Assembly (NCBI RefSeq): GCF_000820105.1
Contig: NZ_CDDB01000063.1
Location: forward strand, 1 to 64,000
Direction: 5' to 3'
From: Aeromonas schubertii
Lineage (GTDB): Bacteria; Pseudomonadota; Gammaproteobacteria; Enterobacterales; Aeromonadaceae
DNA length: 64,000 nt
Below the pieces are notes generated by a model. That model did not search any database and was not told where the DNA came from. It saw only the letters and a list, made by a program, of their open reading frames with translations. The position numbers and the translations under genes were made by a program. Below are positions 1-8,788 of the stretch, piece after piece. Positions within the stretch are counted from its first letter, which is position 1. Every line of letters begins with the position of its first letter.

Positions 1-641
1 CCCCCTCTGATTCGCCGAGGTGAAGCCATCAGGCCAGGTCGCGAGACAGGGATGTCGAGCGAGTGGCGGCGGGCCATGGACCAAATCGGATTAGGGCGAG
101 CACGGCTCGATCCCGAGTTGGCGCGAGAACAAGGATGTTAGAAGCGGGCTTTGGCCGAAGCCATGGATGGCGAAGGCCAAAGGCCCGTCGGCGCGTGCCG
201 TCGGCCTGATGACTGAAGCGAGGGCACTCGCCGAAGGAGAGCGAATCGGCGGGGGAGAAGACCTTTGGTGACTTTGGGTCTTTCCAAAGTCACTCGCCCC
301 GGCCCGAAGGGCAGGCGAAACCCCTATGCGGCAAAGCCGCATCGAGATCCCAGTCGTAGGCCAGGAGCTCGACTGAGCGCCTCCAGGTGGGCTGGCGAAA
401 AACTTCGAGGGCAGAGCCCTCGCGCTTCACTCACCCGATGCAATGCGCCGCACTGATTGCCCCCTCCCCCTATGCGGCAAAGCCGCATCGAGATCCCCGT
501 CCTAGGCCAGGAGCTCGACCGGGCTCCCCGGGTGGGCTGGCGAAAAAGGTCGAGGGCCAAAAGCCCTCGCATCCTATACGGTCATGCCCCATCCACTCCC
601 CAGAGAGCCCCCCCACCGAGCGCCGCAGCGTGGCCAATAGA
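1..641. repeat. Gene-free region rich in inverted repeats, with one duplicated unit
   Basis: No credible gene is seen here; the open frames on both strands are short, overlapping and lack ribosome sites. The stretch is packed with hairpins. 146-156 pairs with 175-186 around an 18-base loop, with one bulged base. 268-277 pairs perfectly over 10 bp with 284-293 around a 6-base loop. A unit of about 103 bases at 321-423 is repeated at 467-570 (period 146). Each copy carries the stem ATGCGGC/GCCGCAT and the stem CGAGGGC/GCCCTCG; the loop of the second stem differs between copies (AGA versus CAAAA) while the stem is kept. It may be a dispersed intergenic repeat or a structured RNA; function unknown. 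Confidence 0.6.
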
Positions 642-1772
642 TCAGTTGGCCAGATCCCAGGGACAGACGCGGGAAGGGCTCTCCTTGCCGCTACTGGCCA
701 GGGCCTGCTGCACCATCCGCTTGTAGCGATTCTTGATGTGTGCGGGCAGGGCCGGCACCAACAGCCGCTCGTCAAACTCGGGCAGGGCCCGCTCCGGCAA
801 AACGGCTTGCTCCTCAGGGGTAAGAGGCGGTCTTGCCCCCATGTTGCTCCCCGACACTGTGGGAGTCCCCACCAACATGCGACTCTGCAGGGGGGCGCTG
901 AGCAGAAAGTCGATCAGCAGATAAGCCGCCTTGAGGCGGTCAGGATCACTCTCCACATGACGGGCGATCGAGAGGGCATCGAGGGCATAGATGGCCCCCT
1001 CCCGCACCATGGCGATGCGCCACTGCTGGCCGTTTTGCCGGTTGCACTCCACCAGCTCCAGCCCCCAGGTGGTGGCGAGACGTTGGTGGCGCAGATCCTC
1101 ACAGCGATTGGCCTGGTTAAACCAAAATCCCCGGCTTGCCTCGAGCCGACGGGTCAGCTGGCTTTCTACCTCGAGCTGCAAGGGGTTGTCGGCCAGCATC
1201 TCGCCGCTGGCAAAGAGAGCGGGTGACTTGCCAAGGGAGAGCAGTACCGAGAAGAGCAGAGGCTCGAACTGATCGCAGAAAACCGCAAACTGCCCCTTCC
1301 GAACCGGGTCGGCCAGCACCTGCCAACTGGTCGGCGGGTTGGGCTCCTGCTTGCTGTCATAGGCGAGGCTGAACATGGCATAGGAGAAGGGCACCGAATA
1401 GTTACGCTCCCCTTGCTTGTCATACTCGGTGTTTTTGAGGGCGGGCTTCACCTCTTTGTAGTGCTCGAGGCGCTCAGCGTCGATGGGCAGCAGCAGCTTG
1501 AACAGCGGCTGATGGTGGGCCTTGTAGAAGTAGCTGGTCGGCATCACCACATCGGCGCTGCGGGTGCGCAAGGCACGATAGACGCTGTCAAAGTCGGTGA
1601 TCAGCGGCTCGACACGGCTCACCGTCGCCTCAACCCCCCGACTCCTGGCGTACTCGGCAAACTGCTGTTCATAGCCGGTAGGAAGATAGCCCCACTCCAG
1701 CAGCTTGAGCTGCACCGGGGCGGCCAATGCCGACCCCATACAAAACCAGGCCAACAAGGCGAAACTGCGCAT
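642..1772 (-). CDS. PotD-like periplasmic substrate-binding protein
   Basis: 376 residues with an N-terminal signal peptide (MRSFALLAWF... ending near ALAAP) and the layout of polyamine/iron-type (PotD-like) extracellular solute-binding proteins: an early beta strand ending in a Glu-Trp-Gly, then ADVVMPTSYF and PVRKGQFAVF blocks. I place the start at 1772, where GGAG lies 8 bases upstream and the signal peptide begins, rather than at an earlier in-frame ATG at 1850 that would add a non-signal leader. No permease or ATPase genes lie beside it, so it is either an orphan binding protein or a partner of a transporter elsewhere. The ligand cannot be told from the sequence. Confidence 0.7.
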   Translation of the reverse strand: MRSFALLAWFCMGSALAAPVQLKLLEWGYLPTGYEQQFAEYARSRGVEATVSRVEPLITDFDSVYRALRTRSADVVMPTSYFYKAHHQPLFKLLLPIDAERLEHYKEVKPALKNTEYDKQGERNYSVPFSYAMFSLAYDSKQEPNPPTSWQVLADPVRKGQFAVFCDQFEPLLFSVLLSLGKSPALFASGEMLADNPLQLEVESQLTRRLEASRGFWFNQANRCEDLRHQRLATTWGLELVECNRQNGQQWRIAMVREGAIYALDALSIARHVESDPDRLKAAYLLIDFLLSAPLQSRMLVGTPTVSGSNMGARPPLTPEEQAVLPERALPEFDERLLVPALPAHIKNRYKRMVQQALASSGKESPSRVCPWDLAN

Positions 1773-1866
1773 GTTCACAACTCCAGGGAGAGACCCTTCA
1801 AGGAGTATAGGCCCTGCCATGACGAGGTGAGGCGCCACCACGCAGGGCATTCACCGCACACCATAG

Positions 1867-1896
1867 CAACAGGGAGGCCAAGGCCTCCCTGTTTTT
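1867..1896. terminator. Hairpin with T-run, possibly bidirectional terminator
   Basis: An 11-bp perfect stem (ACAGGGAGGCC / GGCCTCCCTGT) with a 2-base loop lies between two minus-strand genes. The T-run follows on the plus strand; on the minus strand only a weak T-stretch follows. It probably ends transcription of the small secreted-protein gene. Confidence 0.5.
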
Positions 1897-1933
1897 GTGC
1901 CTGGCCCGAGCCGGATGACCGGCTCGCGGCGTC

Positions 1934-2254
1934 TTAGCGTTGACGGCCGTCGCCGATGCCATAGGGGATGCGGTAGTCACTGCTCTGATCCCCCAGGCTC
2001 ACACTCAGGGTGCCCTGGGCACGGTAGGGCAGCGCTATCTGTTGGGTGCCCATGGTCCTGGCGGGGACGGAGGCCAACAGCTCACCGGCCGCATCGCGCA
2101 CCTCGAGCGTGCTCGCCCCACTGATAGCGGCGGCGTCGTGCCACTTCACCATCAGCACTCCGGGTACGGCACTAAAATCGGCCGGCACCGACGCCTGGGC
2201 AACACCGGCGGTCATCAGGCCTGCTACGGCCAACAGTTTGATTGCGTGTCTCAT
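1934..2254 (-). CDS. Small secreted protein of unknown function
   Basis: 106 residues. The first 21 form a clear Sec signal peptide (MRHAIKLLAVAGLMTAGVAQA, cleaved after AQA), so the mature protein of about 85 residues is periplasmic or secreted. The mature part alternates short hydrophobic strands and polar turns, suggesting a small beta-sandwich; it has no cysteines. The ATG at 2254 is preceded by AGAGAG about 6 bases upstream. I do not recognise the family. It is monocistronic, flanked by hairpins downstream (1867-1896 and 1908-1925) and a 314-base gap upstream. Confidence 0.7.
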   Translation of the reverse strand: MRHAIKLLAVAGLMTAGVAQASVPADFSAVPGVLMVKWHDAAAISGASTLEVRDAAGELLASVPARTMGTQQIALPYRAQGTLSVSLGDQSSDYRIPYGIGDGRQR

Positions 2255-2568
2255 GTTCGTTCTCTCTTGGTTTTATGTCATTGCCTGGGCCGACTCGGCC
2301 CGAATCAATGCATCCTTGCGAGAGTTCATTCAAATATTATGTTGCACCTTCACCGGTTAACCCTGACAGGCACAGCCGGTTACAACGCGCTATTTGGGCA
2401 CCCGGCAATCCTGCCGAGGTGATATGGGGATACTAAGGGAGAGAGATGCGAGGTGTTAGCGAGATTAACTGGTTAGAATATTCAATAAATTTGATGTAGC
2501 CATACAGGAAGGATTCAGAAAACGCGGGCGACCGACCAAAGAGGGCAGGAGACCCTGCCCCCCTATCC
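2255..2568. other. Intergenic region upstream of the small secreted-protein gene
   Basis: This 314-base gap must contain the promoter of the minus-strand gene ending at 1934 and the 3' end of the trehalose operon. It holds an AT-richer stretch (2440-2510) and a hairpin at 2543-2560. No open frame with a ribosome site is seen, and no promoter is clear enough to call. Confidence 0.4.
2543..2560 (-). terminator. Weak terminator after the trehalose operon
   Basis: A 7-bp stem GGGCAGG/CCTGCCC with a 3-4-base loop lies 9 bases beyond the end of the acetyltransferase gene. The following T-run on the minus strand is short, so termination may be partial. Confidence 0.4.
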
Positions 2569-3156
2569 TTATACCCCGGCCAACTCCTCAGCCGTCAGGG
2601 GACGCAGCACCCGGCAGGGGTTGCCGGCCGCCACCACGTTGGGGGGAATATCACGGGTCACCACTGAGCCTGCGCCGATGACGCTGTTCTCCCCGATGGT
2701 GACGCCGGGGCAGATGACGGCGGCGCCACCGACCCAGACGTTGTTGCCGATGCTCACCGGCTTGCCAAACTCGACCCCCTGAATGCGCGGGGCCACCGCC
2801 ACCGGGTGAGCGGCGGTGTAGATCTGCACGTTGGGGGCGAGCAACACGTTATCGCCGATCCGGATCTCGCACACATCGAGCAGGGTGCAGCCGAAGTTGG
2901 CATAGAAGTTCTCACCCACCGAGATATTGGCCCCGTAGTCGCAGAAGAAGGGAGGCGTGATAAAGCAGCGCTGGCCCCGGCTCCCCAACAGGGTGGTGAG
3001 ACGCGACTCCCACTCGGGGGCGTCGGTCCCCTCCCGGTTGATGAGCCCCAGCAGGGTGCGGCAGCGGGCCCGGGCCGAGACCAGCTCAGGCACCCCGGCA
3101 TCATAGGGCTCGCCGGCCACCATCTTGCGCCACTCCGGGCTCTGCTTGTCGATCAT
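2569..3156 (-). CDS. maa: Maltose/sugar O-acetyltransferase (hexapeptide-repeat family)
   Basis: 195 residues, the size of the Maa/LacA/NodL family, which moves acetyl from acetyl-CoA to sugar hydroxyls. Visible features are the N-terminal Mac domain (EWRKMVAGEPYDAG), a run of isoleucine-patch hexapeptides forming a left-handed beta helix, the catalytic histidine context YTAAHPV, and the C-terminal signature IGAGSVVTRDIPPNVVAAGNP. The start overlaps the treC stop as ATGA (3153-3156), so translation is probably coupled and the protein is made when trehalose is used. Acetylation of excess glucose or maltose as a detoxification step is an inference from the family; the true acceptor could differ. 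Confidence 0.85.
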   Translation of the reverse strand: MIDKQSPEWRKMVAGEPYDAGVPELVSARARCRTLLGLINREGTDAPEWESRLTTLLGSRGQRCFITPPFFCDYGANISVGENFYANFGCTLLDVCEIRIGDNVLLAPNVQIYTAAHPVAVAPRIQGVEFGKPVSIGNNVWVGGAAVICPGVTIGENSVIGAGSVVTRDIPPNVVAAGNPCRVLRPLTAEELAGV

Positions 3157-4823
3157 AGGTTCTCCTCAATAAGCCATTGAATGGATTCATAGGGGCGCAG
3201 TCTACAGGATTGCGGCCGGGCCGGGCTGTCCGGATAGTTGGCGATCAATCGCTCGCCGCGCCCCTGGGGTATGCCTTCAGGCAGGGCAAAGTCCACCGCT
3301 TCACCATAGAAGTTGCTCACCACCAGCAGGGTCTGACCGTCGGCGCGGCGGGCATAGGCCCAGATCTTCGGGTGCCCCGCCAGCAGCTCCTGATAATCCC
3401 CGTGCGTGAAGATGGGATGACTCTTGCGCAGACGGATCAGATCCCGGTAGTGCCAGAACACCGAGCCCGGGTCGGCCAGGGCCGCCTCGGCATTGATCGC
3501 AGGATAGTTGGCGGCGGGCTTGAGCCAGGGGGTGCCGGCCGTGAAGCCCGCATTGGCCGCAGCGCGCCACTGCATCGGGGTACGCGAGTTGTCGCGAGAC
3601 TTGGCGCCGAGAATGGCGAGGATCTCGGCCTCGCTCATCCCTTCGGCCTGCTTGATGGCGAAGATGTTGCGACTCTCCACGTCCTGATAGTCATCGATGC
3701 GCTGATAGCCGGGGTTGGTCATGCCGATCTCCTCCCCCTGATAGATGTAGGGGGTGCCCTGCAAGCCGTGCAGTGTGCTGGCCAGCATCTTGGCCGCCAC
3801 CACCCTGTGCTCGCCCTCGTCACCGAAGCGGGAGACGATACGCGGCTGGTCGTGATTGCACCAGAACAGGGCCGACCAGGCCTTGCCGTGCATGCCGCTC
3901 TGCCAGTGGTTGAAGATGCGCTTGAGTGCGAGGAAATCGAATGGCGCCTGGGTCCACTTGTCGCCACCCGGATAATCCACCTTCAGATGGTGGAAGTTGA
4001 ACACCATGGAGAGCTCGGAGCCATCCCGCGCGCCATAGCGCTGGCAGTGCTCGAGCGTGGTAGAGGACATCTCCCCCACCGTCATGGCACCCACCGGGGC
4101 AAACAGGTCGCGACTCAGGTCCTGCAAAAATTCGTGGATGCGCGGCCCGTCGGTGTAGAAGCGGCGGCCATCGCCACTGTCGTCGCTCGGGAACGCTTGA
4201 TCCTTGGAGATGAGGTTGATGACGTCGAGGCGAAAACCGTCCACTCCCTTGTTCGCCCAGAAGTGGATGATGTTTTTCACCTCGGCGCGCACGGCCGGGT
4301 TCTCCCAGTTGAGATCCGCCTGCTCGCGGGCAAACAGGTGCAGGTAGTACTGGCCGGTGGCCTTATCCAGCTCCCAGGCGCTGCCGCCAAACTTGGATTG
4401 CCAGTTGTTGGGCACGCCACCGCCCACCGGGTCTTTCCAGATGTAGTAGTCGCGGTAGGGGCTGCTTTTGTCCCCCAGCGCCGACTTGAACCAGGCGTGC
4501 TCGGTGGAGGTGTGGTTCACCACGATATCCATCACGATGCGAATGTCGCGCGCGTGGGCGGCGGCCAAGAGCGCCTCGAAATCGGCCATGGTGCCGTAAG
4601 CCGGGTCAATGGCAAGGTAGTCGGCGATGTCGTAGCCGTTGTCCACCTGCGGCGAGACGTAGACCGGGGTCAGCCAGAGGGCGTCGACGCCGAGGGTCTT
4701 GAGATAGTCGAGGCGGGCCATGATCCCCTTGAGATCGCCAGTGCCGCGCGCGCCACTGTCCTGAAAACTCTTGGGGTAGATCTGGTAAATCACGGCGCTC
4801 TGCCACCAGGGTGTTTGGCTCAT
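3153..4823 (-). CDS. treC: Trehalose-6-phosphate hydrolase (GH13)
   Basis: 556 residues, full length for TreC, which cleaves cytoplasmic trehalose-6-phosphate to glucose and glucose-6-phosphate. The GH13 barrel motifs are all present: DIVVNHTS (about 99-106), GFRLD with nucleophile Asp200, VGEMSS with acid/base Glu251, and CNHDQPR with Asp325. Sequence alone would also fit oligo-1,6-glucosidase, but the flanking PTS transporter treB and repressor treR settle the substrate. It lies 67 bases downstream of treB with a hairpin between, and its stop overlaps the acetyltransferase start. Confidence 0.93.
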   Translation of the reverse strand: MSQTPWWQSAVIYQIYPKSFQDSGARGTGDLKGIMARLDYLKTLGVDALWLTPVYVSPQVDNGYDIADYLAIDPAYGTMADFEALLAAAHARDIRIVMDIVVNHTSTEHAWFKSALGDKSSPYRDYYIWKDPVGGGVPNNWQSKFGGSAWELDKATGQYYLHLFAREQADLNWENPAVRAEVKNIIHFWANKGVDGFRLDVINLISKDQAFPSDDSGDGRRFYTDGPRIHEFLQDLSRDLFAPVGAMTVGEMSSTTLEHCQRYGARDGSELSMVFNFHHLKVDYPGGDKWTQAPFDFLALKRIFNHWQSGMHGKAWSALFWCNHDQPRIVSRFGDEGEHRVVAAKMLASTLHGLQGTPYIYQGEEIGMTNPGYQRIDDYQDVESRNIFAIKQAEGMSEAEILAILGAKSRDNSRTPMQWRAAANAGFTAGTPWLKPAANYPAINAEAALADPGSVFWHYRDLIRLRKSHPIFTHGDYQELLAGHPKIWAYARRADGQTLLVVSNFYGEAVDFALPEGIPQGRGERLIANYPDSPARPQSCRLRPYESIQWLIEENL

Positions 4824-4850
4824 GGGTCTTGCTCTTGTCTCGAATAAAAA

Positions 4851-4880
4851 GGGAGAGGGCGACCCCGGCGGGTCGCCCTG
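4851..4880 (-). terminator. Intercistronic hairpin between treB and treC
   Basis: A perfect 10-bp stem (AGGGCGACCC/GGGTCGCCCT) with a 4-base loop is followed on the minus strand by CTCCC and five T. It may be a partial terminator lowering treC relative to treB, or a 3' stabiliser after processing. Confidence 0.5.
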
Positions 4881-4890
4881 ATGCGTGGGG

Positions 4891-6321
4891 TCAGGCGCTG
4901 GCCAGCGCCAGCTTGCCGGCCGCCTGCTGGCGCCGGTAAACCAGCAGGGTCAGCACCACAGGCACGACGATGGCCACCAGCATGGCCACGGCATAGACGG
5001 CCCAGTATTGGGGCTGGATGGAGAGGATGCCCGGCAGGCCCCCTACCCCGATGCCGTTGGCCATCACCCCGGCGAAGCCGCAGATGAGGGCCGCCAGGCT
5101 CGAGCCCACCATGGCACACAGCATGGGGAACTTGTACTTGAGGTTGATGCCGTACATGGCCGGCTCGGTCACCCCCAGGTAGGCGGAGATGGCGGCGGGC
5201 ACCGAGATCTCGCGCTCGTTCTCCTTGCGGCTGATCAGGATGATGCCGACCACCGCAGAGGCCTGGGCGATGTTGGAGAGGGCGATCAGCGGCCAGATGG
5301 GGGTGCCACCCATGCTCTGCATCAGTTGCAGATCCACCGCGTTGGTGGTGTGGTGGATGCCGGTGATGACCAGGGGCGCGTAGAGAAAGCCAAACAGGGC
5401 GGCGCCGATGGGGGCAAAGGAGCCGGTCATGGCGGCCTTGGCGGCAAGGCCGACCCCGTCACCCAGCCAGCGACCGAACGGACCGATAAAGGCGTGGGCC
5501 ACGATCACCGCCAGCAGCAGGGAGACGAAGGGGACTATGACCAGGTAGAGGTAGGCCGGGATGATCCGCTTGAGATTGGTCTCCACCCAGGCGAGGAAAA
5601 CACCCGCCAGCAGGGCCGGGATGACCTGGGCCTGATAACCCACCTTCTGGATGACGAAGAGGCCAAAGTCCCACACCTCGGGGGTCTGCTGACCGATGCC
5701 GTAGGCGTTCATCAGCTGGGGCGACACCAGCGTGATACCCAGCACTATGCCCAGGATCTCGGAGCCGCCCATCTTCTTGACCGCCGACCAGCAGACGCCC
5801 ACCGGCAGGAAGTGGAAGATGGCCTCGCCCAGCAGCCAGAGGAAGGCGTGCACCTGAGCCCAGAACTGGCTGATCTCGGTGAGGGTGCGGGTGCCGTCGT
5901 CGAACATCTTGATGTCGCCGATGACGTTGCGAAAACCCAGGATCAGACCGCCGGTGATGATGGCCGGCAACAGGGGCACGAAGATCTCCGCCAGGTGGGA
6001 GATGCCGCGCTCCAGCGGATTCATGTTCTGGCGCGCCGCCTGCTTGGCGGCCTCCTTGCTGCCGCCGCTGACACCGATCTCTTCGGTCAGCGCCTGATAC
6101 CACTGCTCCACCTCGTTGCCGATGACCACCTGGAACTGGCCGCCCTGGGTGAAGCTCCCCTTCACCGCCGGGATGGTCTCGATGGCCTTGCTGTCGGCCT
6201 TGGCCGGATCGTTCAGGACGAAGCGCAACCGGGTCAGGCAGTGGCTGACGGTGGCGATGTTCTCCTTGCCGCCGATCTTGTCGATAAGCGTGGCCAGGTG
6301 CTGGGTGTTGATCTTGGTCAT
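4891..6321 (-). CDS. treB: PTS trehalose-specific EIIBC permease
   Basis: 476 residues. The N-terminal EIIB domain carries the phosphorylated cysteine Cys28 in TVSHCLTRLRF; the rest is a ten-helix-type EIIC domain with the GITEPA-like stretch GVTEPAMYGIN. It imports trehalose and phosphorylates it to trehalose-6-phosphate; no EIIA domain is fused, so the phosphate presumably comes from a separate EIIA-Glc. I start at 6321, matching the E. coli TreB start and preceded by AGGGAAG, not at the upstream in-frame ATG at 6390, which lies within the operator region. First gene of treBC-maa. Confidence 0.95.
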   Translation of the reverse strand: MTKINTQHLATLIDKIGGKENIATVSHCLTRLRFVLNDPAKADSKAIETIPAVKGSFTQGGQFQVVIGNEVEQWYQALTEEIGVSGGSKEAAKQAARQNMNPLERGISHLAEIFVPLLPAIITGGLILGFRNVIGDIKMFDDGTRTLTEISQFWAQVHAFLWLLGEAIFHFLPVGVCWSAVKKMGGSEILGIVLGITLVSPQLMNAYGIGQQTPEVWDFGLFVIQKVGYQAQVIPALLAGVFLAWVETNLKRIIPAYLYLVIVPFVSLLLAVIVAHAFIGPFGRWLGDGVGLAAKAAMTGSFAPIGAALFGFLYAPLVITGIHHTTNAVDLQLMQSMGGTPIWPLIALSNIAQASAVVGIILISRKENEREISVPAAISAYLGVTEPAMYGINLKYKFPMLCAMVGSSLAALICGFAGVMANGIGVGGLPGILSIQPQYWAVYAVAMLVAIVVPVVLTLLVYRRQQAAGKLALASA

Positions 6322-6374
6322 CGGGTCTTCCCTCTGTGACGCCGCATGGTGTGCATTACCCTGTGGGCTGGTTT

Positions 6375-6390
6375 TTGGAATCGTTCCCAA
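6375..6390. promoter_or_regulatory. Second TreR-like operator (imperfect)
   Basis: TTGGAATCGTTCCCAA is an imperfect copy of the palindrome at 6422-6435. Their centres lie about 46 bases apart, allowing two repressor dimers to act together between treR and treB. Confidence 0.55.
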
Positions 6391-6421
6391 ACACCATGAG
6401 GCAGAAGTTCCTCCGCATCAA

Positions 6422-6435
6422 TGGGAACGTTCCCA
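6422..6435. promoter_or_regulatory. TreR/LacI-family operator
   Basis: TGGGAACGTTCCCA is a perfect 14-bp palindrome with the central CG typical of LacI/GalR-family operators. It lies about 100 bases before the treB start and just after treR, so TreR is the obvious ligand. Confidence 0.75.
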
Positions 6436-6479
6436 GTTTGGGGTTATGGTCACAAAAAGCGCAGCCTGCCCTGCGGGTT

Positions 6480-7430
6480 TCAACGCCAGGTCAGGCTGGG
6501 GGCGATGGTGGCGTGGGGGGGGTGACCAGACTCGATCTGTCCCAGCAACTGGCACGCGGCCTGCACGCCGGCCCCCTTGTAGCCGAGATCCAGGCTCTGT
6601 GCGTTGGGAAACAGGAAACCGAGCAGGGGGTTGTTACCCAGGCCGGTGACCCGCACCTCGCTGCGCCCCTGCTCTTGCAGGTACTTGGCGGCGCCGATGG
6701 CCAGGGTGTCGCTGGCGCAGACCAGGGCCCGGGTGGCCGGCGTGAGCAGCTCGGCGGCCAGGCGATAACCGCTCTGGTGGGAGAGATCCCCGAGCGCCAG
6801 CCGAGGGGTCAGGCCGTGCTCGGCGCAACAACTCAGGTAGGCATCGCGCCGCCGCGCTCCGGTGGTGAGATCCGCCTCGTCCACCCCCAGATAGGCTATC
6901 TCGCGCACGCCGTCGGCGAGCAAGCCTCCCATCATGGTGCGGATGGCCCCCTCGTCGTCGAAGCAGACCGAGGAGAAGCCCGGCGCCTCGCGCGCCACCA
7001 GCACCAGCTTATCCCGATACGGACTCATGGCGCCGTAGTCGAGATCGTTAAAGGCAAACAGAATGATGCCATCCACCCCGCGCCGCTCCAGCACCGCCAG
7101 GTGCTCCTCGACCTTGGCGGGAGAGAACTTGCTCTCCATCAGCACGGCGTCGTACCCCTCGCCGTAGAGGGTCTCGAGCATGCCGCGCACCGCCTGGTTC
7201 TCCGAGCCCGAGTCGAGGCGCGAGACGATGATGCCGACCACCCTCTGGCTCTGGCTGCGCATGGCGCGTGCCGACTTGCTCGGGGTGAAACCGTGCCGGG
7301 CGATCACCTGCTCGACCCGCACCCGAGTCTCCTCCTTGACCCTGGGATCGCGGTTCAATACCCGGGAGACGGTCGACTTGCCGACCCCGCAGAGGCGGGC
7401 GATATCGAGGATGGTGAGCTTCTTTTCCAT
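6480..7430 (-). CDS. treR: Trehalose operon repressor, LacI family
   Basis: 316 residues. The N-terminal LacI helix-turn-helix (LTILDIARLCGVGKSTVSRVLN) and hinge (SKSARAMRSQSQRVVGIIVSRLDS) are followed by a periplasmic-binding-like effector domain. It aligns through its length with E. coli TreR, including SARAMR, MESKFSP and SVCFDDEGAI, where the known inducer is trehalose-6-phosphate. I place the start at ATG 7430; a GTG at 7439 is possible, and neither has a strong ribosome site. It is transcribed in the same direction as treBC, with the two operator palindromes between. Confidence 0.92.
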   Translation of the reverse strand: MEKKLTILDIARLCGVGKSTVSRVLNRDPRVKEETRVRVEQVIARHGFTPSKSARAMRSQSQRVVGIIVSRLDSGSENQAVRGMLETLYGEGYDAVLMESKFSPAKVEEHLAVLERRGVDGIILFAFNDLDYGAMSPYRDKLVLVAREAPGFSSVCFDDEGAIRTMMGGLLADGVREIAYLGVDEADLTTGARRRDAYLSCCAEHGLTPRLALGDLSHQSGYRLAAELLTPATRALVCASDTLAIGAAKYLQEQGRSEVRVTGLGNNPLLGFLFPNAQSLDLGYKGAGVQAACQLLGQIESGHPPHATIAPSLTWR

Positions 7431-7535
7431 GGGCAGCACTGATGGGAGGGGAAGGGCCCTATTGTTGTGATTTGCCCCCGCAAAAACAAGCCGTTGGGGT
7501 TAGAATGGACGCTCCCCACTGCCCAGGACAGGACG

Positions 7536-8486
7536 ATGGATCTGCTCGCCAGCCTGAACTTCTCCCTCTCCATTACCGGCCCCATCTGCCTGGTGCTGCT
7601 GCTCGGCATCGCCCTCAAGCGGCTGGGGCTGCTGCCCGAGAGCTTTATCGAGTCGGCCTCGCGCCTGGTGTTTCAGGTCACCCTGCCGGCGCTTCTGTTC
7701 CTCAGCATGGTACGCACCGATTTTGCCTCCATGCCGAGCCCCTGGCTCATCGTCTACGGCCTGCTCGGTACCCTCGCCGGCTTCCTGCTGCTGGAGTGGC
7801 TGGCGGCGCGCTGCATCGCCGCCCGCGCCCTGCGCGGCATCTTCGTGCAGGGGAGCTTTCGCGGCAACATGGGGATCATGGGGCTGGCCTTCGTGCAAAA
7901 CGCCTACGGTCCCGAGGGGATCGGCGCCGCCGCCCTCTATGTGGGGGCGGTCACCGTCCTCTATAACATCCTCGCCGTCATTACCCTGACCCGCAGCCTG
8001 GGGGGCGGGCACGGCGCTCGCGCCATCCTCAAGGGGATCGCCAAAAACCCCCTTATCATCGCCATCCTCTCGGCCCTCCCCTTCGGCCTGCTCGGGGTCG
8101 AACTGCCGCCCCTGCTGCTCACCACCGGCAACTACTTTGCCAACATGACCCTGCCCCTGGCCCTGCTCTGCACCGGCGCCAGCCTCAACCTGCAGGCCCT
8201 GCGTGGCGGGGCTTTGCTCACCGGCTGGGCCACCGCCAACCGCCTGTTGCTGTTCCCCCTGCTGATGGTGAGCGGCGCCGCCCTGCTCGGTTTCAACCAT
8301 CAGGCCCTCGGCATCCTGTTTCTGGTGAGCTCGACCCCGACCGCCGCCGCCAGCTATGTGATGACCCGTGCCATGGGCGGCGACAGCGCCCTGGCCGCCA
8401 GCATCATCGCCGTCACCACCCTGGGCTCGCTGGTCACCACCAGCCTGGGGGCCGCCCTGATGAACTATCTGGGTCTGATGACTTGA
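7536..8486 (+). CDS. AEC-family (auxin efflux carrier-like) transporter
   Basis: 316 residues, almost entirely hydrophobic, with about ten transmembrane segments in two five-helix halves, as in the AEC/BASS-fold transporters (malonate, malate or other organic-acid permeases). The family motif region is seen in FRGNMGIMGLAF and in the C-terminal SSTPTAAASYVM. Start at ATG 7536, with AGGACAGGACG upstream; earlier in-frame ATGs lack such a site. The substrate cannot be told; bacterial relatives often export or import dicarboxylates. It is separated by 55 bases from the small metal-binding gene, possibly in one transcript. Confidence 0.8.
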   Translation: MDLLASLNFSLSITGPICLVLLLGIALKRLGLLPESFIESASRLVFQVTLPALLFLSMVRTDFASMPSPWLIVYGLLGTLAGFLLLEWLAARCIAARALRGIFVQGSFRGNMGIMGLAFVQNAYGPEGIGAAALYVGAVTVLYNILAVITLTRSLGGGHGARAILKGIAKNPLIIAILSALPFGLLGVELPPLLLTTGNYFANMTLPLALLCTGASLNLQALRGGALLTGWATANRLLLFPLLMVSGAALLGFNHQALGILFLVSSTPTAAASYVMTRAMGGDSALAASIIAVTTLGSLVTTSLGAALMNYLGLMT

Positions 8487-8541
8487 CCTTGCCCCGACCG
8501 GCAGGAAGAGGATGGCCGGGTTACCCACAGGAGGAAGCACG

Positions 8542-8736
8542 ATGATCGAATTGAAGGTTGAGGGGATGTCCTGCGGCGGCTGCGCCGCCTCGCTGGAGCG
8601 AGCCCTGGGCGCCCAGCCCGGCGTCACCGCCGTGAAGGTGGATTTTGCCAGCGCCACCGCCCGTATCGAGGGAGAGGTGGAGCCCACCGCCCTGGTGGCC
8701 CTCATCGAAGCCCAGGGGTTTCATGCCCACCTATAA
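8542..8736 (+). CDS. CopZ-like heavy-metal-binding (HMA) protein
   Basis: 64 residues, a single ferredoxin-like HMA domain with the metal site GMSCGGC (Cys11 and Cys14). Such small cytosolic proteins carry Cu(I) or related soft metals to P-type ATPases or repressors. A strong AGGAGG lies at about 8530, so this start is preferred over an in-frame ATG 30 bases earlier. No copper ATPase is near. It follows the AEC transporter by 55 bases, and no terminator is seen between them. Confidence 0.85.
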   Translation: MIELKVEGMSCGGCAASLERALGAQPGVTAVKVDFASATARIEGEVEPTALVALIEAQGFHAHL

Positions 8737-8788
8737 CACCACTTTATAGGTATAAAATAGGTTAAAGTTCTGTATCAACCTGTTCTTT

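Noticed and set aside
91-775. Several 60-100 codon frames in the left-end gap on both strands
   Set aside because: They run through the inverted repeats, lack ribosome sites and overlap one another; better explained as repeat DNA.
387-1226. 279-codon plus-strand frame over the repeat region and the binding-protein gene
   Set aside because: It is antisense to a gene with a clear signal peptide and family fold, and half of it is repeat DNA.
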